Source: Siphonodentalium dalli
Taxonomy: Eukaryota; Mollusca; Scaphopoda; Gadilida; Siphonodentaliidae
Direction of reading: 5' to 3'
Length of the DNA stretch: 64,000 nucleotides
Assembly: GCA_032622095.1 (NCBI GenBank)
Contig: CP136064.1
Coordinates: forward strand, 247,289,827 to 247,353,826
Numbering within the stretch: position 1 is the first letter of the stretch; every line of letters starts with the position of its first letter. The notes under the pieces are model-generated. The model was not told where the DNA came from. It made no database searches and worked only from the letters and a program-made list of their open reading frames with translations. Positions 1 to 9,565 of the stretch are shown here, piece after piece. Made by a program: the position numbers and the translations under genes.

Positions 1-861
1 ATTGTTTGTTATGCGACTTCTCTGCGATTTCCCTGCGTGTTTCCGTTTCTCAGTTTTAATCGTCTTATAATTTGTGGAACCACTTTTGACGGTTGGGCAG
101 GCCCTTTTATACTCGTACACCACAATGTGGAGAATCAACGTAAGTATACCACATTTGTGGAGCGTTCACGCGCTACAGATGTGGTGTACCTCGTTGCCGT
201 AACTAAGAAAACAGGTGACATCTTAGAAACCAAAGGCGGAGCTAATTAATATGCATGAGATGACGTCACCCACAAGTTTGACGCGAGGCAAAATTGCGCG
301 AATACTTTTGATTGAATAAATGATATATAGTTAAACCGATGTAACACGATATGGTGCATAAAACGGTAGATTGAAAATGGTGAGTGAATTGTAGTTTTGA
401 TATAATTACGACTTGAAAATAGAAAACTTGAAAGTGTGAAAATTAACCAAAGAGGTTCCCGAAGGGTTGAATATTTGATTAGAACTTTAATAACTTTGAA
501 ATTATTTAAAGAATAGAATTTGAGATAATTTATGAATTATATTAATAATAAATACTGAAAATAGTTATAAACTATTAGTGAAGTATTTTAAATATATTTT
601 AACTTAATAATATAAATATTAATAATAACTTTTGCAAGTATTTATAATGATAAAGTATTACAGTACAGACATAATAACAATACAATCATGTCAATATTGA
701 ATATCAGATTTCACTACAGATTCCTCGTATTATGTAAATGCTAATATAAATTGAGAGGAAATTTCATAACCCATGCACCGCTGTGCCAACTTTGAACCAC
801 ACCGTTAGACTCATCGGGATGCATACATGTATATCTAATTGTGGTACCAATTTGTGATTAA
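1..861. other. non-coding AT-rich stretch
   Basis: I see no supportable gene. A 70-codon open frame at 37-249 begins at GTG and resembles no family I can name with confidence. A splice-donor-like CGTAAGTAT lies inside it near 140, so a fragment of a real exon cannot be excluded. The rest is AT-rich with no repeat I could pair elsewhere in the window. Confidence 0.4.
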
Positions 862-1382
862 AGGCACGGGCGACGTTCGTTGCAGAAATATTCATATTTG
901 TTCAAATCGCCATCAACAGAAGGAATATTAAAATATATATAGTTTTGTTCATATACCAAACACAATCAGCGCGTAAATAGTATATTGTCGTCAAGGCGTA
1001 CGATGGTGTACGTAAACAAGAACCTGCTCGTGTTTCAGAAGTTTTGCTTCTGTTTACATAACACAGCGCAATTCTATTTGTTAATCACACACAAATAATA
1101 TAAACGCTTTTTATTATTTTCATATCAGGAAAACAGTAGCAAATATCGCTCTTTATGTTTACCATATCCGGATCTAAACAAAAGCCAGGTTCTGTAACGT
1201 TTTTTACATTTGTTCACATAACAAAAGAAAAAACATTTGACAATAACATACTATTTATGCCATATTTCTGATTGGTATAAGAACAAAGTCTGTCTATATT
1301 TTACTATTATTTCTGTTTATGGCGGTTTTTGACGGAGGTGAATATTTTAACAGCATACCCACCGCCATCGCCGCCCGTATCT
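862..1382. mobile_element. dispersed inverted-repeat element, copy 1 (MITE-like, about 520 bp)
   Basis: This interval matches 48044-48563 along its whole length with scattered substitutions and small indels. The ends are imperfect inverted repeats: AGGCACGGGCGACGTT on the left, and the right end reads AGATACGGGCGGCG on the opposite strand. No open frame of note lies inside, so it is a non-autonomous DNA transposon or similar. I could not settle a target-site duplication, so the superfamily is open. Confidence 0.7.
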
Positions 1383-1592
1383 ATAATCGATTCTGATAAA
1401 TAACTAAAGCGTACTTTGAAGAAATCTTGTTGTTAATTCAGCACGGGGATAACAATTATCCTCCTGCAAATAGGTTCATATAGGGCCTAAATATTCACCG
1501 AGGTTCATATTTGACTATTTGATTCTGAAATAAGCCTATATAGAACTTATACCCGTTATTCTGTTGAACGGCGCGGGCCGCAGTGAACACAC

Positions 1593-1600
1593 ATTATAAA
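1593..1600. repeat. 8-bp target-site duplication (left) of hAT-like element
   Basis: ATTATAAA directly precedes the element and recurs directly after it at 2952-2959. The related unoccupied copy has it once, at 8209-8216. Confidence 0.85.
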
Positions 1601-2951
1601 CACTGTGGAGGATCTCGAAAACCCATTCCGCACGAGCTAATGCCGATTCCGTTATGAGTTATTCCACTATTCGACCCCTGGCAATCTTTAAATTTACCAG
1701 CCGAAAAACTTTAAAACTCAGATATAACGTAAGTTTAATAACATATTGTGCCACCAATTAAGCCAGCAAAATGTTGAAAACGGTGATCTGTGTTTTCGCT
1801 CCGATTCCCGCCCTGTATGTTCGGTTGTCGCCTGAGTAAGTTCAATTGTCGACATAGAAATGCTCTTTATAATTCGAATAGAAACGTCCAATTTTCTAGC
1901 GATAAACAGCTCCATGGGGCGGCCCTTAGTTTTTGTCATCACAATGATGACAGTATTAATGGGACAAGCAGTCAGACTCTTTATGCACTACATTTTCGGA
2001 TAATGTTATCAAAATTATCGATGTCCTTTAAAGGGTTCAACGTTTCAAATGTGACACCAAACGATGCTATTACATGACCAGATATTCTATACACATAGTT
2101 TGCAATCCTAAAATTATATTTCCAAATTTTGAAAACCTGACGCTGTTATACCATCCGCCTGGATACCCCGAATCACCACACCCAATGTGGTTGAAATCGG
2201 TCCAGAGGTCTGGGAGCAAAGTTGCGAACAGACAGACGGACAGATAGATAGACAGATATTATACGCTTATATAAACAGATATACATGTAATGCATCAAAT
2301 TTGGTAATTTATGGTAAAGCATCTTGCAGAAAATCTATCACAAACAAAGTGATGAACAGCGCGTGAAACTCGTGTTGAGAGACATGCCCTTTGGCAGATT
2401 GATTTAAACCCAGAATGAGATCGGATTGGTGGTCCATGAGCGATATTTGAATGAATAAATCCAATGAGCGTGTACGCGTTAGCGATAATTTATGACGTGT
2501 CAATAACCATTATATCTGCCTGTCTTTTGGTCCGATTGGTAAGAGGGTAGTTTGACTGCATGTTCATATCACCGAATAGAGTTGTCAGTTAGCTGGCAAC
2601 TGAACGACAAAAAAACGCCCCCTTAGATCCGGTTTGGCTGGACCGCCAATGTAGATTTAAACCAGGTTTAAACTCGGAGGTTTAAACCAGAGATGACGAT
2701 CCGGCGTTGTACATTGGTTCATCATGCTATATATGGGACTAAAGAATAACTATGCGAAGAATAAAATACCTTGGAAACATGTCTTATCTTTTGAATATGT
2801 CATCACATATGTTGCTCCCTCACAATACACCAATTAGTAAACATGGTCGTGGAAAATCGTGCATTCTTTCGCGGAATCTGATCTTCTACCGCTCGGAATG
2901 GGAATTTTGCTCTGGCGGAATGGGTTTTCGAGGAACAGATCCTCCACAGTG
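1601..2951. mobile_element. non-autonomous hAT-like DNA transposon, 1351 bp
   Basis: The ends are inverted repeats of about 31 bp. The left starts CACTGTGGAGGATCT and continues CGAAAACCCATTCCGC. The right end (2915-2951) is its reverse complement apart from a 6-bp insertion. A perfect 8-bp direct repeat, ATTATAAA, flanks the element, and the unoccupied sequence is visible at 8209-8216. An 8-bp duplication with ends starting CA is the pattern of the hAT superfamily. No transposase-like frame is present, so it would depend on a relative elsewhere. A short run of GACAGACAGACGGACAGATA type lies near 2228-2255. hAT is an inference from ends and duplication only. Confidence 0.85.
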
Positions 2952-2959
2952 ATTATAAA
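2952..2959. repeat. 8-bp target-site duplication (right) of hAT-like element
   Basis: Second copy of ATTATAAA, immediately outside the right inverted repeat. It is identical to 1593-1600. Confidence 0.85.
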
Positions 2960-3269
2960 GAGGGTAGTCGTGTCGAAGACAAAAGTAGATTAAATAGTGC
3001 CTATATGAGCTTATTTCGAATTGAATTAAGCTCTATACGGGCTTATTATGAACCACATTTTACGGCCATATAGAGCGTGTTTTATCCTCAAATATGCTCT
3101 ATATAGGCCTAAAACGCGACATTCAAAATAAGCCCCTAATGTGCATATTTTCAAGAGAACGGGCTGAATACTGTAATACTTGTCTGCCATCTATAAATAG
3201 TTTTCAGTGAATTATTTTTTATGAAATCAGGAACAAACCGGAGCAGCATCGGAACGACCCATCACCGAA

Positions 3270-3719
3270 AATCAACAAGGAGCGACAATCAACAAGGAGT
3301 GACAATCAACAAGGAGCGAAAATCAACAAGGAGCGACAATCAACAAGGAGTGACAATCAACAAGGAGTGACATCGCTTGGAACAGATGCACGAGCCCCAG
3401 TAAAATCAACAAGGAGCGACAATCAACAAGGAGTGACAATCAACAAGGAGCGAAAATCAACAAGGAGCGACAATCAACAAGGAGTGACAATCAACAAGGA
3501 GTGACATCGCTTGGAACAGATGCACGAGCCCCAGTAAAATCAACAAGGAGCGACAATCAACAAGGAGTGACAATCAACAAGGAGCGAAAATCAACAAGGA
3601 GCGACAATCAACAAGGAGTGACAATCAACAAGGAGCGAAAATCAACAAGGAGCGACAATCAACAAGGAGTGACAATCAACAAGGAGTGACATCGCTTGGA
3701 ACAGATGTACGAGCCCCAA
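3270..3719. repeat. minisatellite, 17-bp unit with higher-order structure
   Basis: The unit is AATCAACAAGGAGCGAC, with C/T and C/A variants (GAGTGAC, GAGCGAA). Runs of 17-mers are broken by a spacer that starts CATCGCTTGGAACAGATG at 3371, 3505 and 3690. The spacings are 134 and 185 bp, and the difference (51) is exactly three 17-mers. The array therefore grew both by single units and by blocks. Open frames across it are incidental. Confidence 0.95.
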
Positions 3720-4329
3720 TGCGTTACTTGTGAGTAGCATACACGGTATGGGTACCCATGGAACGGGTGTAAACATATACAAAAGGTGCAGGTACATTAA
3801 CGAGTCTGGACGAATGGCATAGTTTAACATGCACACAATTATTATAGTATATATAGCCTATTAAGAATCAAACAACCGTGTTAAACCAAAGCCGCGAGCC
3901 GTCTTTCGGCTTTATCGACGGTGGAGGAAATTCTATATGAGTGGTTTATTTCTTTATTTATACGTGACTTCTATCGGGGATAAATCATTTTCTTACTTTG
4001 TCAATATTTGTTAAACGTGGAGACAAATTCTGATTTGACAAGAAATTGAGGCAATATAATCATAAAACGTGTATATACAAATGATACTACTGTGGACATT
4101 ATTATACAAGACTGCAATGTTCGTATCGTACATCATATTTACAACTTGGAATTGATCAACGCTGCACATAGAATAAAACTTCTTTTTCGGAGATTTTAGT
4201 GTCCAGAGGTAAGCCTTATGAATATATTAATTTATATATTGGGGTTTAAAGTCTCTTTCAGCAGTCGGGGCTATATATCACAACGTTACCTGTTGTATTG
4301 GTGGGGGGGGGGGGGGGGGTCCGTGCACT
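3720..4329. other. no gene seen; poly-G run
   Basis: Unremarkable AT-rich sequence apart from a homopolymer of about 16 G near 4304-4319. That run may be the C-tract tail of the minus-strand SINE that follows. Confidence 0.5.
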
Positions 4330-4560
4330 AAGGTAAATCTAGCAGTGGTTTTATTGGTTAGAAGAATGACCCATTGTGCCCGGCGAAACCACCGACCTCG
4401 GTTGGTAACAGGCAACTCCCCCAGATAGCGATATGGGATACACATTCAGTACCGTAATGACCGGGAATTGAACCCATATCGCTATCGCTGGAGAGCGAGT
4501 CGGTCTGGAGCAGAGCCCCTTAGTAGTGATAATGTGCTCAGTCGGTAAGGGCCCCTTACC
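4330..4560 (-). mobile_element. tRNA-derived SINE
   Basis: Read on the minus strand, the sequence contains GGGTTCAATTCCC (about 4458-4470 on the plus strand). This matches the RNA polymerase III B box and tRNA T-arm consensus. It lies downstream of a tRNA-like stretch with 'gctctccagcgatagcgatat'-type anticodon-region sequence. Further along the minus strand are a GTCGGTGGTTTCGCCGGGCA block and an AATAAAACC block, typical of conserved SINE bodies in marine invertebrates. I could not place a clean A box. The family assignment is from memory of general SINE layout, so moderate. Confidence 0.6.
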
Positions 4561-4604
4561 GTCTGAGCACATTATCTGCTTTTAATAGAACTTGTTTTAT
4601 GTAG

Positions 4605-4708
4605 ATAATCTGCTTAGTATCGCCTCATGTTGAGTCGATAATGTGCTAAACATGAGAGCATTTTAGTGACAGTATCGACTCATAATGAGGCGCTTCTAAG
4701 CAGATTAT
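4605..4708. repeat. inverted repeat (hairpin), 36-bp arms
   Basis: Arms 4605-4640 and 4673-4708 are reverse complements with about three mismatches. The core is ATAATCTGCTTAGTATCGCC on the left arm. A 32-bp loop separates them. It could be the remnant of a small palindromic MITE, since GCACATTATCTGCTT recurs just outside the arms. Confidence 0.8.
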
Positions 4709-6010
4709 GTGCGGACAGTGACACAAATAAGCCAACTCACGATTATTCAGGTGTACGCACTTTAACATGTGTTTTCACTCTGGCTCCCGCCGTACAACGA
4801 AATAACGGCTATGACTCCATTATATGCTTTTTTCAGAATAAAATAATCACATTATAGGTCGATATATGTGCGTATATCTGCGAGGATATGTTGAGCCACT
4901 GAGCCCCCCCCCCCTTGGAAATATAACATTATCATTAGTCGATTGTAAGTACTAAAAATGGTGTATCTCTTCCCGGAACTTTCTGTATAAATGTTTGGGG
5001 TAAATTTTAAGCAGAGAAGGAAAGAGAGAACTGGCAACAGGTGCTTCTGCAACTTGTGAACTGGAACATAAAATGTGGCTATTTTTAGAAAATTACGGGA
5101 TTTTTTATTGGAGCTCTATATCTTTTAAAAGCAATTTTTATGCGAAATATGTTCAAAACCAGATAAATATTTGGTGTTTTGGTAATAATTGTTGAAATGT
5201 ACCTGTAAAAGGGGTTATGTTGTTGGAAATGCTGCCGGTAAGGGAGTTCCTTTGAAGTGCCATTTTCGGAATGTATCCATGCAATCATATGTTTTTTTTT
5301 ATTCTGACCGGGAGATGGGGATCGGTGTTAGTTATAATTAAAGAATCACTAATGATTATTAAACCCTTCGAATTTATAACCAAGAAGTTACAACTCAATG
5401 GACAAGCACTTTAAACGTCAACTTCGACAGTTATCACTTCTGCAAACATGGTCATTTTGATTACGCCCTCCATGGTGTAGGCTGCAAGGCTCATCTGCCG
5501 TGCCCGTGGAGCTATGGAGCAAATATGATTAAAATGTACTAGCTATATTGCGTACCAGTTAGACTTTTTTACATGATGTATGTATTCGCGGATGTCTCAT
5601 TGTTGCGATATGTAACTTTTATGACCGCGTTCATTGCTTTCGATAATTAGGTGTGAACAATGACAGGGCCACTCTTGCAGTACTGCGGGAACATAATGCA
5701 TATTGTAACAGTTAAAATTGCTGGAATCTAGACTAAAGGTCGTATTGCGAAGTATCGGGTGTATTTAATCCGATTAGTAGATATTTGTGTTCGGATTTAG
5801 AGGCTTTCTGGTGTAGTGAATGAGAAACCTTCAGTGATAAGCCGTAGTTGTTGTAATAATTTGAACGATTAGCCGTTTTAACGGAATTCTGAGGTGGTGC
5901 ATTCATGAAACCAACATATTTTATATTGTCTATATGCCTAATAATACGATATTGAGGGCGTTACCATTTCTGACTTGTTTTCTTGTCTATACTGCCAAAG
6001 TGTTGTTCGG
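4709..6010. other. no gene seen
   Basis: About 1.3 kb without a recognisable gene, RNA or paired repeat. A run of about 13 C lies near 4903. Short open frames on both strands have no family likeness. Confidence 0.45.
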
Positions 6011-7946
6011 AATCGATGTAACGAGGTGTCCCCTATATGTATCGATGTAACGAGATGTCCCCTATAAATCGATGTGACGAGCTGTCCCCTATATGTAACG
6101 AGATGTCCCTATATGTAACGAGATGTCCCCTATAAATCGACGTGACGCGCTGTCCCCTATATGTAACGAGATGTCCCTATATGTAACGGGATGTCCCCTA
6201 TATGTAACGAGATGTTACCTATATGTAACTAGATGTCCCATATATGTAACGAGATGCCCCCGATATGTAACGAGATGTCCCCTATATGTAACGAGATGTC
6301 CATTATATGTATCGACGAAACGAGACGTCCTCTATATGTAACGAGATGCCCCTATATGTAACGAGATGTCCCTATATGTAACGAGATGTCCACTATATGT
6401 AAAGAGATGCCCCTATATGTAACGAGATGCCCCCTATATGTAACGAGATGTCCCATATATGCAACGAGATGTCCCTATATGCAACGAGATTTCCCCTATA
6501 TGTAACGAGATGTCCACTATGTGTAACGAGATGTCCACTATGTGTAACGAGATGTCCCCTATATGTAACGAGATGCCCCTATATGTAAACGAGATGTCCC
6601 CTATATGTAACGAGATCTCCCCTATATGTAACGAGATGTCCCCTATATGTATCGACATAACGAGATGTCCCCTATATGTAACGAGATGCCCTATATGTAA
6701 CGAGATGCCCCTATATGTCCCATATATGTAACGAGATGTCCCCTATATGTAAAGAGATGCCCCTATATGTAACGAGATGCGCCTATATGTAACGAGATGT
6801 ACCATATATGTAACGAGATGTTCCCTATGTGTAACGAGATGCCCCTATATGTAACGAGATGTCCCATATATATAACGAGATGCCCCTATATGTAACGAGA
6901 TGTCCCCTATATGTATCAAGATGTCCCCTATATGTATCGATGTAATGAGATGTCCCCTATATGTAACGAGATGTCCCCTATATGTAACGAGATGTTCCCT
7001 ATATGTATCGATATAATGAGATGTCCCCTATATGTATCGATCTAATGAGATGTCCCTTATAAATCGATGTGACGAGATGCCCCCTATATGTAACGAGATG
7101 CTCCCTATATGTAACGAGATGTCCCATATATGTATCGATGTAATGAGATGTCCCCTATATGTAACGAGATGTCCCCTATATGTAACGAGATGTCTCCTAT
7201 ATGTATCGGTGTAATGATATGTCCCATATATCTAACGAGATGTCCCCTATATGTAACGATGTAATGAGATGTCCACAATATGTAACGAGATGTCCCCTAT
7301 ATGTATCGATGTAATGAGATGTCCACAATATGTAACGAGATATCCCATATATGTATCGATGTAATGAGATGTCCCCTATATGTAACGAGATGTCCCCTAT
7401 ATGTAACGAGATGTCCCCTATATGTGTCGATGTAATGAGATGTCCCCTATATGTAACGAGATGTCCCCTATATGTAACGAGATGTTCCCTATATGTATCG
7501 ATGTATTGAGATGTCCCCTGTATGCAACGAGATTCCCCCTATATGTAATGAGATGTCCCCTATATGTAACGAGATGTCCCCTATATGTAACGAGATGTCC
7601 CCTATATGTAACGAGATGTCCCCTGTATGTAACGAGATGTCCCCTATATGTATCGATGTATTGAGATGTCCCCTATATGTAACGAGATGCCCCTATATGT
7701 AACGAGATGCCCCTATATGTAACGAGATGCCCCTATATGTAACGAGATTCCCCTATATGTAATGAGATGTCCCCTATATGTATCGATGTAACGAGATGCC
7801 CCCTATATGTATCGATATAATGAGATGTCCCCTATGTGTATCGATGTAATGAGATGTCCCTATATGTAACGAGATGTCCCCTATATGTATCGATATAATG
7901 AGATGTCCCCTATGTGTATCGATGTAATGAGATGTCCCCTATATGC
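6011..7946. repeat. satellite array, 21-bp unit (about 90 copies)
   Basis: The unit is ATGTAACGAGATGTCCCCTAT. A longer variant carries TGTATCGATGTAA in place of TGTAA, adding 6 or more bases, and some units have lost one C. Because 21 is a multiple of three, a heptapeptide frame (M-S-P-I-C-N-E) stays open for tens of codons, and the other frames do likewise (for example C-P-L-Y-V-T-R). I regard these frames as by-products. The ends are sharp: unique sequence precedes 6011 and follows 7946. Confidence 0.95.
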
Positions 7947-8089
7947 GGCAAATATCTCTGCGTTCTCCCGCAGTCTTCTCTCTGTGATACATATGCTGCC
8001 ATTCACCTTAGAATCAGTACAACCTACAATTAGCAGTACATCTAGTATGACCTAAGTTTTCATCATATTGATATACATCTTCTCAACAT
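7947..8089. other. short unique spacer
   Basis: Unique sequence between the 21-bp array and the dispersed repeat. No feature recognised. Confidence 0.4.
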
Positions 8090-8420
8090 ATCCTCCAGAA
8101 AATTGGTTCATATAAAATCTAAATATACACATAGGTTCATAGTAGACTTATTTGATTCAGAATTAAGCTAATACCCGTTATTCCGTTGAATGGCCGCAGT
8201 GAACACAGATTATAAAGAGCGTCCTTCTGGTAAGTCGTGTCAATGAAAAAAGTAGTTTAAATAGTGCCTATATGAGCTTTTTTTCGCATTGAAATAAGCT
8301 CTATATGGGCTTATTTTGAACGAGACAGCTTATATAGAGCGTATTTTTCCTATAGACGGGCCTAAGGCACCACATTCAAAATAAGCCCGTATTGTGCTTA
8401 TTTTCACGAGAACAGGCTGA
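8090..8420. repeat. dispersed repeat, copy 2 (unoccupied site of the hAT-like element)
   Basis: It aligns in order with 1465-1600 plus 2952-3166. It carries a single ATTATAAA at 8209-8216 where the other copy holds a 1351-bp insertion between two copies of that octamer. It therefore preserves the pre-insertion state and fixes the element boundaries. Confidence 0.8.
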
Positions 8421-9491
8421 TCTTCTTAGATCAAAATTATTATTTCATACGCCGCAGTGTATATATGTGTTGTTTTAGGGGGTGAACTCCATTCTGTTTT
8501 AGAATGTGTCGTAACTAAAGATCTCAGAGAATTACAACCCACAATATGATTGGAGATATCCAGGTTTATATAATTTCAACAGAGGAGAAAAATGTGATAA
8601 CAAACAATTTATCTATATTTTTTATACTTAGAACAAGGGTTTTATTGAATCATTTATGAGAGATAAACGATCTAACTCGGACACATGTAACATAGTTAGA
8701 AGAAGGTGCAATGCCTATAAAACAATATGTGTACAGAGAAACTGTACGAGAATTTAATTAATAACTAAGTTAACATATTTTAAAATAAAACGTGTACTAA
8801 AAGTTAAATTATAATAGAGGCTAACTGTTGTGATTAATAATAGTGAATGGCGCTTACGCAAGACGGGGGGGGGGGGGGTATAGCTACATCCGCGATAAAT
8901 AATGTGTATCGCTAGGTTTTGAATAAAGACATTCGATTGTAATTCAGGATTAACAGAGATAGATAGATATGCTTTATTCTCTCATCCAAATAAACACATG
9001 GAAATTACATGTAACGGATATTGAGAAACAGAGTTATATACAATAAGAGCACGACATGAATGCAAAATGATGATAGAAATGGGCAGATAAAATGCAAATG
9101 GAAAAGCTTTTTAGACGTGCGCATATTTCAATATCCCTATATCTAATTTTGAGTATATATTAGCTTTTAGCAAACTATTTCCGTGTGATTTACTCCATGC
9201 ATATCCGGGAACACATAACTTTCGAATGTTCGCTTAAGTATAACCGATGGTTCATAATATGGGACGACTAATCATTGGCTGCGGACACACGTACCACAGT
9301 AGCGATGACAGAGTAGGTGTGACAATTTATTATGGTGGAGTTTAGTGACAATTGGTCGCCATAATTCTGTGCCATATCAAGCCATGTTGCCCGCTGAGTT
9401 TCCGCACAATGAGTTGACTGGACCAATTAACCCATTCCGTTTCACCAAGGTTGATCTCTGCTCATTACATTTTGCTACATTGTATTCTCTA

Positions 9492-9493
<2 letters not shown>
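8421..9493. other. no gene seen; poly-G run near 8865
   Basis: AT-rich with no recognisable gene. It includes a homopolymer of about 14 G and a short GATAGATAGATA run near 8960. Beyond that I see nothing that pairs with other parts of the window. Confidence 0.45.

Positions 9494-9562
<69 letters not shown>
9494..9562. repeat. (TA)n microsatellite
   Basis: About 35 uninterrupted TA dinucleotides at the outer end of the first PLE-type module. Similar (AT)n tracts occur at module ends elsewhere in the window. Confidence 0.95.

Positions 9563-9565
<3 letters not shown>

Larger units (their letters stand above)
1465..3166. repeat. dispersed repeat, copy 1, split by a transposon
   Basis: The outer parts, 1465-1600 and 2952-3166, align in order with the uninterrupted copy at about 8090-8420. 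Shared marks are the 'cccgttattc' segment followed by a 'gcagtgaacaca' segment, the ATTATAAA site, and a string of 'ctatatgggcttatt'-type inverted motifs. The middle, 1601-2951, is a later insertion. The family is unknown to me. Confidence 0.75.

Noticed and set aside
37-249. Possible small gene with a YLVAVTKKTGDIL segment, considered as a thioesterase tail
   Set aside because: It starts at GTG, is short, and the likeness is too loose. There is no catalytic motif.
3270-3719. CRISPR-like array of regular repeats
   Set aside because: The 17-bp units are contiguous with no unique spacers. The context is a eukaryotic genome.
4458-4470. A genuine tRNA gene on the minus strand
   Set aside because: Only the T-arm/B box fits. 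The acceptor stem, D-arm and A box do not pair, so a SINE is the better call.
6123-7702. Several 60-90 codon frames with MSPICNE / CPLYVTR repeats
   Set aside because: The 21-bp period is a multiple of three, so every frame lacking a stop in one unit stays open. There is no start context, domain or codon bias to support a gene.
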